Source of the DNA: Cytophagales bacterium
GTDB taxonomy: Bacteria; Bacteroidota; Bacteroidia; Cytophagales; Cyclobacteriaceae
DNA length: 64,000 bases
Assembly: GCA_013298505.1 (NCBI GenBank)
Contig: JAAFHY010000001.1
Coordinates: 62,001 to 126,000 of the forward strand
Direction: 5' to 3'
The position numbers and the translations under genes were made by a program. The notes below the pieces were generated by a model. It was not told where the DNA came from and did not search any database. It saw nothing but the letters and a program-made list of their open reading frames with translations. This document shows, piece by piece, positions 20,084 to 28,585 of the stretch (the first letter of the stretch is position 1; each line of letters starts with the position of its first letter).

Positions 20084-20182
20084 CCGTCAATAATTTTTTA
20101 ACTGATGTTATGCAAAGAGATTGCTCGCAAAGACGAAGGGTTAACAATAGATATTTAAAACCATTCGATGAAAAAGCTATTT

Positions 20183-21415
20183 CTAAATCTGACTTTGCAG
20201 ATAAAACTCTTTTTTCATTTTCTTTCCATCGCGCACTATTTCCATTCTAATCCTTCGGCCTGGTTTTGAGTTAAAAAAATTATTCACGTTACTCAGTTCG
20301 TATTCTGCAACAGTAATTCCATTTACCGAAATAATTTGATCTCCTTTTAGTAGCCCTGCCTTTTCAGATGCGCTGTTCGCTCGCACATCCGAAATTTCAT
20401 ATTCGCGAAGACGTACTCCTTTGGCGCGAAGAGTAAGGCCGCTTAAGTTGTAATAGAATTCTTTTTTGAACGAAGGGTTCTTTTTGATGTACATCTTCTC
20501 CCCAGGGAAATTAAAGATAACAGTAAACCTACTTAGCAAATCACCTCCAATAGATCCGTTGCGGGGGGAAAAGCTTTTACTTCCAGCCGAGTCGCGGTAG
20601 GCATAATCATCGGGGAAACTGGTGATCAAATTTTTTAATTCATACTTGCCGATCTTCAACGACTTCGAGCGTGCTATTTTTCCGGTTATCACCCCTGCTA
20701 TACCCCTGCCAAGTATACTCGGAATATTTTGCGTTGGAAGCCTCAGCCGCTTATCCGAGTCCTCTTCGATCAGCATGCCGTGGCTGGCACCTGTATCGAC
20801 CAAAAACTTTGCCCGCATGGTAGACGAATCGCGCACGCACACATCGAGTTCGACAAACGGCTTGGTGTCTTCTATTTTAATATCCAACGCTTGATAGTTC
20901 TTTTTCGGCTTAAAATGTTCGGGCTGTATAAGCGTAAGTTTTTTAGCCTCGTAATCTATTTTTACCACAAATCGGCTAAACAATTCATAACCCAATATGC
21001 CGTGCACATCGGTACCCATCGAATTTTTTAGTTCGAGGTAATCTTCTTCCAACACTAACATCGAGTGGCCTTGCCCATGCACACCGGGCATATCAAACGT
21101 AACATTCGATGTGATGTAGGCATCTACCAATTTCTGGCCTCCTGGGCCCGAGAGTGAGTACTTTCGAGTATACGATAAATTTAAAATGTCGCTGTAAACT
21201 TTCTGTGTTAAAATGGCCGTTCTTACTCCCGTATCAATAATAAATTTTAGGGGCAATTGGTTATTTAATATTACTGGCACTACAATGAGGTTGTTGTGAA
21301 TCTCGATGGGTATGTCTACCCGGTGCACCCCTTCGGGAAATGAAAACCCGAGCGTCTGTTGCCCTCTGCAAATAATAGACGAAGAGAAAAAAAATATAAG
21401 AAATAGCTGCTTCAT
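20183..21415 (-). CDS. Retropepsin-like aspartyl protease with PDZ domain, secreted
   Basis: Two DTG motifs (LKFIIDTGVRTAIL, AKFLVDTGASHGML) and C-terminal PDZ (AGLLKGDQIISVNGITV). Confidence 0.88.
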   Translation of the reverse strand: MKQLFLIFFFSSSIICRGQQTLGFSFPEGVHRVDIPIEIHNNLIVVPVILNNQLPLKFIIDTGVRTAILTQKVYSDILNLSYTRKYSLSGPGGQKLVDAYITSNVTFDMPGVHGQGHSMLVLEEDYLELKNSMGTDVHGILGYELFSRFVVKIDYEAKKLTLIQPEHFKPKKNYQALDIKIEDTKPFVELDVCVRDSSTMRAKFLVDTGASHGMLIEEDSDKRLRLPTQNIPSILGRGIAGVITGKIARSKSLKIGKYELKNLITSFPDDYAYRDSAGSKSFSPRNGSIGGDLLSRFTVIFNFPGEKMYIKKNPSFKKEFYYNLSGLTLRAKGVRLREYEISDVRANSASEKAGLLKGDQIISVNGITVAEYELSNVNNFFNSKPGRRIRMEIVRDGKKMKKEFYLQSQI

Positions 21416-21455
21416 TAAAACCTGTTAGGTTAAAGCTATGCTTTTTTAAGCAAAC

Positions 21456-22007
21456 CTATACGGTGTGTACTGAAATTGCGCCTAATTGGGTTAGCAATTG
21501 TTTTGGCTGCTCGGCTACTTGCAAGGTTTTTAAATTAGCCTGTTGCAAAAATCCGTGGCGCATCATAACGTCCATTTGCGATAACAGGCCATCAAAAAAA
21601 GAGTTTGTATTTAATATACCAATGGTTTGGCCAACGATACCCAATTGCTTCCAAGTTAAAATTTCTGCTAGTTCATCAAGTGTGCCCCACCCACCCGGCA
21701 TGGCAATAAAAGCATCCGACAAATCGGCCATGCGTTGCTTGCGTTGGTGCATGGTATCTACCACCTCCAACTGGGTGAGCCCGTGGTGGGCAACTTCTCT
21801 ACGTAATAAAAAATCAGGAATAACACCTATTACTTGGCCTCCAGATGCAAGTACTGCATCGGCAACAATGCCCATGAGGCCTACTTTGCCACCGCCATAT
21901 ACCAACGTGTTGTTTGTTGAACCAATGAGAGAGCCCAGATCGCGGGCTGCTTCTTTATAAACGGGTTCAGACCCCAAAGAAGATCCGCAGAAAACGCAGA
22001 TATTCAT
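21456..22007 (-). CDS. LOG family (TIGR00730-type) protein
   Basis: NICVFCGSSLGS, YGGGKVGLMG, MPGGWGTLDELAEILTWKQLG. Confidence 0.95.
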   Translation of the reverse strand: MNICVFCGSSLGSEPVYKEAARDLGSLIGSTNNTLVYGGGKVGLMGIVADAVLASGGQVIGVIPDFLLRREVAHHGLTQLEVVDTMHQRKQRMADLSDAFIAMPGGWGTLDELAEILTWKQLGIVGQTIGILNTNSFFDGLLSQMDVMMRHGFLQQANLKTLQVAEQPKQLLTQLGAISVHTV

Positions 22008-22018
22008 GGTTAGTCCGC

Positions 22019-22126
22019 TTAGTGCTTTACATCGTGCTCGTTATCGCTCACCTTGCTATTGGGAAAAAGCCAGATCGATACAATTGCCAAGATGAAAAGG
22101 GCGATAACAACTCCAAAAACTGCCAT
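22019..22126 (-). CDS. Putative 35-aa single-TM small membrane protein (not in ORF track)
   Basis: ATG..TAA translation MAVFGVVIALFILAIVSIWLFPNSKVSDNEHDVKH: hydrophobic helix then polar tail, in an otherwise empty gap. Confidence 0.5.
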   Translation of the reverse strand: MAVFGVVIALFILAIVSIWLFPNSKVSDNEHDVKH

Positions 22127-22295
22127 AGTCAAAAATGTTTATAAGCCAAAAGTAAATGGATAACATTAATTATTTGCAAATTGGACGTTAAATATTAAAT
22201 AGGAATTTGTTTACTTAAAATTACGACCTCGGAATTGCCATTGTCTCGCTTTAGGTTGGCAGGCGACCTGACTTTAAAAAATAAACTATTCGCAG

Positions 22296-22850
22296 ATGAA
22301 AAGGTTTTTAATCATAGTGGGTGTGATTGTGATACTGGTAGGCGGTGTTCTTTTCTATTACATGACCGTGTATACCAAATCATTTAGCCCCGAAGCAAAT
22401 GTGGTATTCGAGAATAATGATTTGAAGGTTCTTGTTTTTTATAATCGGCCCAACAAAAAAGGCAGGGTCATCTTTGCCAAGGATGGCCTCGTGCCTTTCG
22501 GCAAAGTGTGGCGAACAGGAGCCAATGAAGCTAGCACGTTTGAAACCAATAAGGAATTAAATTTTGGCGGAAAATTATTGCCGAAGGGAAAGTATAGCCT
22601 TTGGACAATTCCCGGAGAGCAAACATGGAAGATTGTTTTCAATACTGATATTCCAGCTTGGGGCGTAGGGTTCAATGGCCGCGTGGCGCATGATGCAAAT
22701 AAAGACGCGCTTGTTATTGAAGCCCCTGTCGTTTTACAAGAAAAAGAATTTGAACAGTTTACCATTTCGCTCGAGAAAGCAGCGGAGGAAATGGAGCTAC
22801 TCTTTATCTGGGATAAAACATTGGTAGCCGCCCCTTTTACATCCAACTAA
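22296..22850 (+). CDS. DUF2911 domain-containing protein
   Basis: FYNRPNKKGRVIFAKDGLVPFGKVWRTGANEASTFETNKELNFGGKLLPKGKYSLWTIPGEQTWKIVFN. Confidence 0.9.
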   Translation: MKRFLIIVGVIVILVGGVLFYYMTVYTKSFSPEANVVFENNDLKVLVFYNRPNKKGRVIFAKDGLVPFGKVWRTGANEASTFETNKELNFGGKLLPKGKYSLWTIPGEQTWKIVFNTDIPAWGVGFNGRVAHDANKDALVIEAPVVLQEKEFEQFTISLEKAAEEMELLFIWDKTLVAAPFTSN

Positions 22851-22869
22851 TTTTTTAAATTTTTTTATA

Positions 22870-23604
22870 ATGATTCAAGTAATTCCCTCCATAGCCATTC
22901 GTAAAGGAAGAGTAGTAAAAATGCGTAAGGGCGACCCGACCAGCGAAAAAGCCTACGAAGAAAACCCAGTCGATTTAGCAAAGCGATTTGAAGACAACGG
23001 CATTCAAGTACTTCATTTGGTAGACTTAGATGGAGCCGAGACGGGCGCACCCAAAAACCTTCATGTGCTTGAGCAGATCGCTGGCTACACCGATCTTAAA
23101 CTTGATTTTACCGGAGGTATCAACACAGATGGAGATATTGGCAATGCCTATAACTATGGTGCCGACTACATCACCGCTTCGAGTATTGCCATCGCTAAGC
23201 CAGATCTTTTTGCCTCGTGGATCGTATCGTATGGACGAGAGAAAATGACCCTTGGTGCCGATGTTACCGACATCACTACTAAAAAGGTGGCCTTTCGCGG
23301 ATGGCAAAACAAATCGGATGTAAACCTCTTCGATCACTTGCAATTTTTTTACGATAAGGGCTTGAAGTATGCAAAATGTACAGACATTTCGCGCGATGGT
23401 GTGCTGGAGGGCCCAGCGTTTTCTTTTTACCAAGAGATCAAAGATCAGTTTCCCGACCTTCAAATCTTGGCCAGCGGGGGAGTGCGCGGTGTAGACGATA
23501 TCAAGAAACTAAATGACATGGGCATATTTGCGGTCATCTTTGGTAAGGCGTATTATGAAGGCATTCTTAAACTAGAAGATTTGAAACGGTTTTTGGTGAA
23601 GTAA
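22870..23604 (+). CDS. HisA/HisF-related TIM-barrel protein (HisA-like, divergent active site)
   Basis: VLHLVDLDGAETG.., LDFTGGI, GADVTD..VAFRGW, CTDISRDG, ASGGVRGVDD, VIFGKAYYEGIL. Confidence 0.85.
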   Translation: MIQVIPSIAIRKGRVVKMRKGDPTSEKAYEENPVDLAKRFEDNGIQVLHLVDLDGAETGAPKNLHVLEQIAGYTDLKLDFTGGINTDGDIGNAYNYGADYITASSIAIAKPDLFASWIVSYGREKMTLGADVTDITTKKVAFRGWQNKSDVNLFDHLQFFYDKGLKYAKCTDISRDGVLEGPAFSFYQEIKDQFPDLQILASGGVRGVDDIKKLNDMGIFAVIFGKAYYEGILKLEDLKRFLVK

Positions 23605-23646
23605 TGAGAAATACCTCTCGCTGATCGGCAAGACAATCAAAAAAGG

Positions 23647-24219
23647 TTATTTCAATTTTACGCTGGCTAAAGCCCTTTCTGCTTGCTGCGTATGCCGCAC
23701 CAAGTGCGCAATCAAAAACATAAATACATCACCTAATTTTAATTTGATAAAGGGGGCAATAGAGATGCCCACTCTGTTTTTGCCCAAATCTATTTTCTCT
23801 GCCTTCTTCAGCAGTTGCAGTAACTTCTCTTGCTGATCAATAAATTCAGCAATCACCAGATGACTTTCAATTATCGTTTTAGGTGAATGATCCTTTGGTG
23901 ATTTCATTGTTTTAGAAAACTTTCCATCAGGTGCGGGAGTCATCAGCTTAGTAAAATAATCTCCAAGCCAACCTGGTGAAAAATGATTGGATGTTTCGCT
24001 ATCTTGAGATTTACTCAAAATATTTTCAATGGCAGGTAAATAATATCGGCCGTAGCTATTCAAATGTTGCAGGCATTCATTGGCACTCCAACTTTCGGGC
24101 GATGGCCTTAGTGCAAACTTACTGTGCGGAATCAATTGCCATTCAATTGCTTTTTTCAAGATGGCCTCTGTCTGGTTCATCAGATCTTCAATTAGTGTAT
24201 TTCGATTGTAGCTACTCAT
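23647..24219 (-). CDS. DinB family protein
   Basis: LRPSPESWSANECLQHLN ... FMFLIAHLVRHTQQAERAL. Confidence 0.82.
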   Translation of the reverse strand: MSSYNRNTLIEDLMNQTEAILKKAIEWQLIPHSKFALRPSPESWSANECLQHLNSYGRYYLPAIENILSKSQDSETSNHFSPGWLGDYFTKLMTPAPDGKFSKTMKSPKDHSPKTIIESHLVIAEFIDQQEKLLQLLKKAEKIDLGKNRVGISIAPFIKLKLGDVFMFLIAHLVRHTQQAERALASVKLK

Positions 24220-24288
24220 ATTGCTTTTTGTTTTGATGGCTCAAAGGTGAGAAGTGCCAACATGAAAAATCTTTGCCTACACAAAGAT

Positions 24289-24879
24289 TTATACGCGAAC
24301 TGTGGAAAGCAATTTGCTAAAGGTGGCGGCATCCATGCCTAGGTACGAAGCCAAGTATTTATGTGGTATCTGTTTCAATACGTGTGGACTGCGAGTTAGG
24401 AGTGCCGTGAATTTTTGCTCTGCCGAAAAAGTTTGGAGTTCTACTTGCCGCTCCAAAGCGCCCTTCAAAGCAAAAGCCGTAGCCCGGCTTATGAACCTTT
24501 CAAGATTTGGGTATCGATCTAACAACTCCATCACCTTCGAATGACTCGTTTTTAAGAATGAACTTTGGGTAAGCGTTTCAAAGAAATAGAGAGAGGGGGT
24601 TTGTGTTAAAAAAGAATCGGCCACACCCGAAAAAGAAAATGGGTAGGTAAAAACAATTGTAGCCTCCTTATCGTCATCAGTTAAAAAGTAAGCCCGCTGC
24701 ACGCCTTCGATAATAAAATATAATGTCTTTTCCGTTTCGCCCTTTGCTGTTAGAATGGTTTTTCGTTTGGCTTCACCTTCCTGCCAAATGGAAGCAAAAT
24801 CGTTCCATTCGCTCTCCGCTAGTGGATGAATTAGTGTAATAAATTTCTTAAGCTCCTGAAGGGAATGAGTTAAGTCCAT
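24289..24879 (-). CDS. Crp/Fnr family transcriptional regulator
   Basis: cNMP-binding-like fold (TLYFIIEGVQRAYFLTDDDKEATIVFTYPFSF) and HTH-like C-term (IPHKYLASYLGMDAATFSKLL). Confidence 0.88.
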   Translation of the reverse strand: MDLTHSLQELKKFITLIHPLAESEWNDFASIWQEGEAKRKTILTAKGETEKTLYFIIEGVQRAYFLTDDDKEATIVFTYPFSFSGVADSFLTQTPSLYFFETLTQSSFLKTSHSKVMELLDRYPNLERFISRATAFALKGALERQVELQTFSAEQKFTALLTRSPHVLKQIPHKYLASYLGMDAATFSKLLSTVRV

Positions 24880-24934
24880 GTAAGAGTTAAGATAGCGACT
24901 TTCATTTAGAAATCAATATTCACTCTAAAAATGC

Positions 24935-24965
24935 AAAAGCTCAACACAATTGGTGCTGAGCTTTT
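24935..24965 (-). terminator. Rho-independent terminator downstream of the 24986..28051 lipoprotein/TonB genes
   Basis: AAAAGCTCA...TGAGCTTTT stem; minus-strand T-rich tail (TTTTGCATTTTT). Confidence 0.75.
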
Positions 24966-24985
24966 CTCAAAAAAGGAAGTTCTTT

Positions 24986-25588
24986 TTAATTCACATTCAA
25001 ATTAAATGTTACATCTAAGTCGCTTTCTCCATCGCTAGATGTAGTGGTTGCTGACTTTAAGCCGGGTTGGTGTTTTAACTTGACCGTAAAAGTGCCGCTA
25101 CTGCTGATGTCTATAGTAGTCCATGTTGTTTGCAACCCTAGTGGTAAATTATTAGCGTCTTTATCGCCATAATTTACTGCATCACTACGATTATCCACGT
25201 TTCCGTTTCCTGTCGGATTAAAAAACGCGTTGTTTGTCCAAGCGAAAAAAAACATATGTTCATCTCCTTCCTCTTCTACTTCTTCGGTAACATTAAACTC
25301 AGGGTCGGTTGGTTTGGCCAACTCATTGATCAACGTAATGGTGAGCGTGTAAGGCATGTTCTTCACCAAATTAATTGGGCCACTTAGTACACGATCTTTG
25401 GGGCCATCTCCATCCGAATCAATGGCTGTTACAATAACTGGTGCGCCAGTAGTTGGCGTAAAAGTAAAGGTGGCTGTTGTAATTGCCTCTGGAATATTCT
25501 CTGGTTGGGGATCATCTTTTTTACAACTGGATAAAAACAAAAGCGAGCCAGCTACCAGCATCAAACAAATCAATCGAAGGGGTTTCAT
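24986..25588 (-). CDS. Lipoprotein associated with TonB receptor
   Basis: MKPLRLICLMLVAGSLLFLSSCKKDDPQP lipobox; adjacent to the TonB receptor and a shared palindrome. Confidence 0.7.
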   Translation of the reverse strand: MKPLRLICLMLVAGSLLFLSSCKKDDPQPENIPEAITTATFTFTPTTGAPVIVTAIDSDGDGPKDRVLSGPINLVKNMPYTLTITLINELAKPTDPEFNVTEEVEEEGDEHMFFFAWTNNAFFNPTGNGNVDNRSDAVNYGDKDANNLPLGLQTTWTTIDISSSGTFTVKLKHQPGLKSATTTSSDGESDLDVTFNLNVN

Positions 25589-25603
25589 AAAAGTTAATAT
25601 TAA

Positions 25604-25618
25604 TGCAACAATGTTGCA
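25604..25618. promoter_or_regulatory. Putative Zur/Fur-type operator, perfect 7-1-7 palindrome
   Basis: TGCAACA-A-TGTTGCA, 16-30 bp upstream of the 24986..25588 start codon. Confidence 0.6.
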
Positions 25619-25648
25619 ATTATAGTTACTTCTACTGAATAATCAAAC

Positions 25649-28051
25649 CTAAAAGCTAAAATGAATGCCTAATGTGATATTTCTTCCTACATCATCGGCA
25701 AAATATCTTAACCGGTTAGTGTATTCTCGGTAGGCCTCGTTGGTCAGGTTGTCGCAACTAAGGCGAATGTCCCACTTTGATTTTTCTAGTTTCCATGTGG
25801 CGCCTAGTCCGAGCGACAACAAGAAATAATTATTTGGAGCCGCGGCAAAATCAAAATTGCCCGGTCTCTGCGCAATTATATCGATGCCTTGTTTTTGTGC
25901 TTCAATAATTTCGCGCGGTGTAATTACTTGTGGCGCGCGGTTTTGCATGCCCACCCAACGAATTTTTGTTTCGGCATTCCAACTGAATTTTTTTATGGGT
26001 TTTGAATGGTAACGCAAACCTACATCGGCTCGATTAGAGGGAATGAAAATCAGGTAATCATTTTGTGTCTCATCTGTGGCACGTAACAGCGAAGCCTTTC
26101 CCGTAAGGACTAGTTGCCGATTGAGTTGGTATACCGAGAACAGATCGAGACCAACAAAAGAAGCATCTGTTTGAGTGTATCTGAAGTACGGAAAAATTCC
26201 TCGCAGTCCTTCGGTCACACCGCGAGGGCGCAGATAAATAAAATCGAAAATGTAGTTAATGTAACCTGTTAACTCTGTGGTGAATTTCTGCTTTTCAATT
26301 TTGTAGCCGACCACCCACTTAAAGGCCTTTTCTACTTTGGCTCCAGAAGCCGCGTATTCTTTTACTTCGGATGTTTTTTCATCTAATAATAATCCATACT
26401 CAATTGCAGCCGCACTTTGATGGGTTCCTAGACTGTATAGCTCTGCCATATTGGGAGGCCTCCATGCATTACTCAATGAGGTAGTAAGTGAAGCAGAATT
26501 TCTGATCTTTCGTTTGGCGGAGAATGTGCCGCTAAAGTTCTGAAAGTCGATGTTTGATCGATAGAGCCTATTCTGAAAATTAAAACCGATCACATCATAC
26601 TTTTTGAAGTCATAGCGAAGACCAAGCTCTACCACCCAGTCATTTAGTGTTAATTTTTCAACAGCAAAAACACCAGCTGTATAGTGTTCAAAATTGGGGA
26701 TGAAAGGAATTGTTTGAGTGCCATCGATCTTACTGTTGCTTTGATAGAGAATGTTCACACCCCAGCAACTTTGAAACTTTGCAGAGTGGGAGAGCTCCCA
26801 ATCGGCATCGAGTGTGTGCGTCTGCAACTGAAAACCCAGCGCAGGTATATCCGACAATGCGGCACCTAGCCGAAAATCAAATTCTCTTCGCCTGTTATTT
26901 TGAAATCCATATTGCAACCGGAATTCATTTTTGCCTTCTGCTAAATGCGCATTCACTTTCAGCAAGTCATGCTGTACGGACTGACGCGGTTGCTTGATTT
27001 CGTAAGTAAACGCAGTTGTATATTGAGGTGGTTCTCGTTCGAGCGCATTGGCCAGGTCTTCGGCAGTAGCAACGGCAGTGCCTCGCAAAATTCCTATCGA
27101 AGTATTGAAGTGACTATAGAAAATATCGATCCCTTTTTTTTCTGTGTGATAAGCCGTGGCAATGGAAAAATTCTGCTCTTCGAACCCTGTGTTCGATAAT
27201 ACATAGTTGGCCGCGCGTGAGTCCCCAGCTTTTTTGATCGTGCCTTGGGCACGCCAACCAAATCCTGGCAACTTTTTCAGCCCACCTTCCAAATATCCAG
27301 AGAGTACGCCTGATCCATTGTTTGTTGCACCGATTACATGTATCTGTCCTCCCAATCCAGCTTCAGTGGGTAACTTAGCGGGGTTCACCAGCACCACTCC
27401 GCCCAACGCATCAGCACCATACTTGATGGCCGCTGCATCTTTAATTACGATGATGTTCGATGCAATAAACTGATCGACTTCAGGCGCATGTTCCGCTCCC
27501 CAATTCTGTCCTTCTTGTCGGATGCCATTGTTTAAAATTAACACGCGCTGGCTATGCACGCCATGAATCACTGGCTTGAAAATAGCTGGCCCTGTTTGTA
27601 TGGTATTAACCCCAGGAATTTCTCGAAGTGACTCTCCCAATGATTTACCCAATGTTTCTTCGAGTGCTTTTCCGGAGATGGAACTATATGTGGACGTAGC
27701 TGCCAGGTCAATGTGTTTTTCTGAAATGACTACTTCATTTAGCGCAGTGCTATCACTTTGAAGGGTTACGTTCCAAACTTTGTTGGCAGAGATTTTAACG
27801 CTACTTGAAATCTTTTTGAAGCCAACAAACCTGACTTCGATTTGATATTTACCGCTGCAAAGTTTATTGAATTGGAAGAAACCATTTTCGTCTGCTATTT
27901 CTCCTCTTTGCCCTTTGCCAAACGAAACCGTGGCTCCCGCCAATGGCTCACCCCTTTCATCCATTACTCTTCCTGAAAACGTATACTCACAAGGTTGACC
28001 CCATAAAGAAGTGCATTTAAAGAATAGCAGTATGATAATGATGTGTTTCAT
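25649..28051 (-). CDS. TonB-dependent receptor with CarboxypepD_reg-like N-terminal domain (candidate zinc/metal receptor)
   Basis: YTFSGRVMDERGEPLAGATVSF..., plug VIKDAAAIKYGADALGGVVLVNP, C-terminal NITLGIHFSF. Confidence 0.92.
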   Translation of the reverse strand: MKHIIIILLFFKCTSLWGQPCEYTFSGRVMDERGEPLAGATVSFGKGQRGEIADENGFFQFNKLCSGKYQIEVRFVGFKKISSSVKISANKVWNVTLQSDSTALNEVVISEKHIDLAATSTYSSISGKALEETLGKSLGESLREIPGVNTIQTGPAIFKPVIHGVHSQRVLILNNGIRQEGQNWGAEHAPEVDQFIASNIIVIKDAAAIKYGADALGGVVLVNPAKLPTEAGLGGQIHVIGATNNGSGVLSGYLEGGLKKLPGFGWRAQGTIKKAGDSRAANYVLSNTGFEEQNFSIATAYHTEKKGIDIFYSHFNTSIGILRGTAVATAEDLANALEREPPQYTTAFTYEIKQPRQSVQHDLLKVNAHLAEGKNEFRLQYGFQNNRRREFDFRLGAALSDIPALGFQLQTHTLDADWELSHSAKFQSCWGVNILYQSNSKIDGTQTIPFIPNFEHYTAGVFAVEKLTLNDWVVELGLRYDFKKYDVIGFNFQNRLYRSNIDFQNFSGTFSAKRKIRNSASLTTSLSNAWRPPNMAELYSLGTHQSAAAIEYGLLLDEKTSEVKEYAASGAKVEKAFKWVVGYKIEKQKFTTELTGYINYIFDFIYLRPRGVTEGLRGIFPYFRYTQTDASFVGLDLFSVYQLNRQLVLTGKASLLRATDETQNDYLIFIPSNRADVGLRYHSKPIKKFSWNAETKIRWVGMQNRAPQVITPREIIEAQKQGIDIIAQRPGNFDFAAAPNNYFLLSLGLGATWKLEKSKWDIRLSCDNLTNEAYREYTNRLRYFADDVGRNITLGIHFSF

Positions 28052-28053
28052 CT

Positions 28054-28068
28054 TGCAACAGAGTTGCG
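28054..28068. promoter_or_regulatory. Putative Zur/Fur-type operator upstream of the TonB receptor
   Basis: TGCAACAGAGTTGCG, 12/15 match to the 25604 palindrome. Confidence 0.5.
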
Positions 28069-28106
28069 AATATAGTTGGATTCCGTCATTCCTATCGATA
28101 AATTAA

Positions 28107-28121
28107 TGCAATGATGTTGCA
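28107..28121. promoter_or_regulatory. Putative Zur/Fur-type operator upstream of the Fur-family gene
   Basis: TGCAATGATGTTGCA, 13/15 match to the 25604 palindrome. Confidence 0.5.
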
Positions 28122-28179
28122 ATTAATAATCTTTACATTTGTCTGTTCATTGTTTGAAAAAGTTGAACCATGAAAAGTG

Positions 28180-28557
28180 ATGCGAAATACCAATGCCAAG
28201 TCTGAGATACAAAACTTGATTGCAGAATCAACAGTCGCACTATCGCATACAGAAATACAAGCAGCCACAAAAGGATTGTGTGACCGTGTTACTATTTATC
28301 GCGTGTTAGATCGGCTGGTCGATGAAGGACAGGTACACAAGATCATAAATGTTGACGGAGTGGTAAAGTATGCCAATTGCCATTCTTGCACAGACCATAC
28401 CCATACACACGCCCACGCTCATATTCATTTTAGTTGTCAAAAGTGTAAGTCGGTCACTTGCCTTACGGATGTGGAGCCCATCTTTAAGCTGCCAAAAAAA
28501 TACAAGGTGAGTGAAATGAATTTTACCCTATCGGGTTTGTGCCCTCAATGCTCGTAA
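28180..28557 (+). CDS. Fur/Zur family transcriptional regulator
   Basis: LCDRVTIYRVLDRLVDEGQVHKI; His-rich HSCTDHTHTHAHAHIHFSCQKCKSVTCL; C-terminal LCPQC. Confidence 0.92.
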   Translation: MRNTNAKSEIQNLIAESTVALSHTEIQAATKGLCDRVTIYRVLDRLVDEGQVHKIINVDGVVKYANCHSCTDHTHTHAHAHIHFSCQKCKSVTCLTDVEPIFKLPKKYKVSEMNFTLSGLCPQCS

Positions 28558-28585
28558 GGTTTTAGTTATAACTAATGATTGCTGA

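Noticed and set aside
20108-20145. GCAAAGAGATTGCTCGCAAAGACGAAGGGTTAAC, resembling a CGTCTTTGCGAGCAATCTC-type dispersed repeat
   Set aside because: Single degenerate copy in this window; cannot support a family from the sequence alone.
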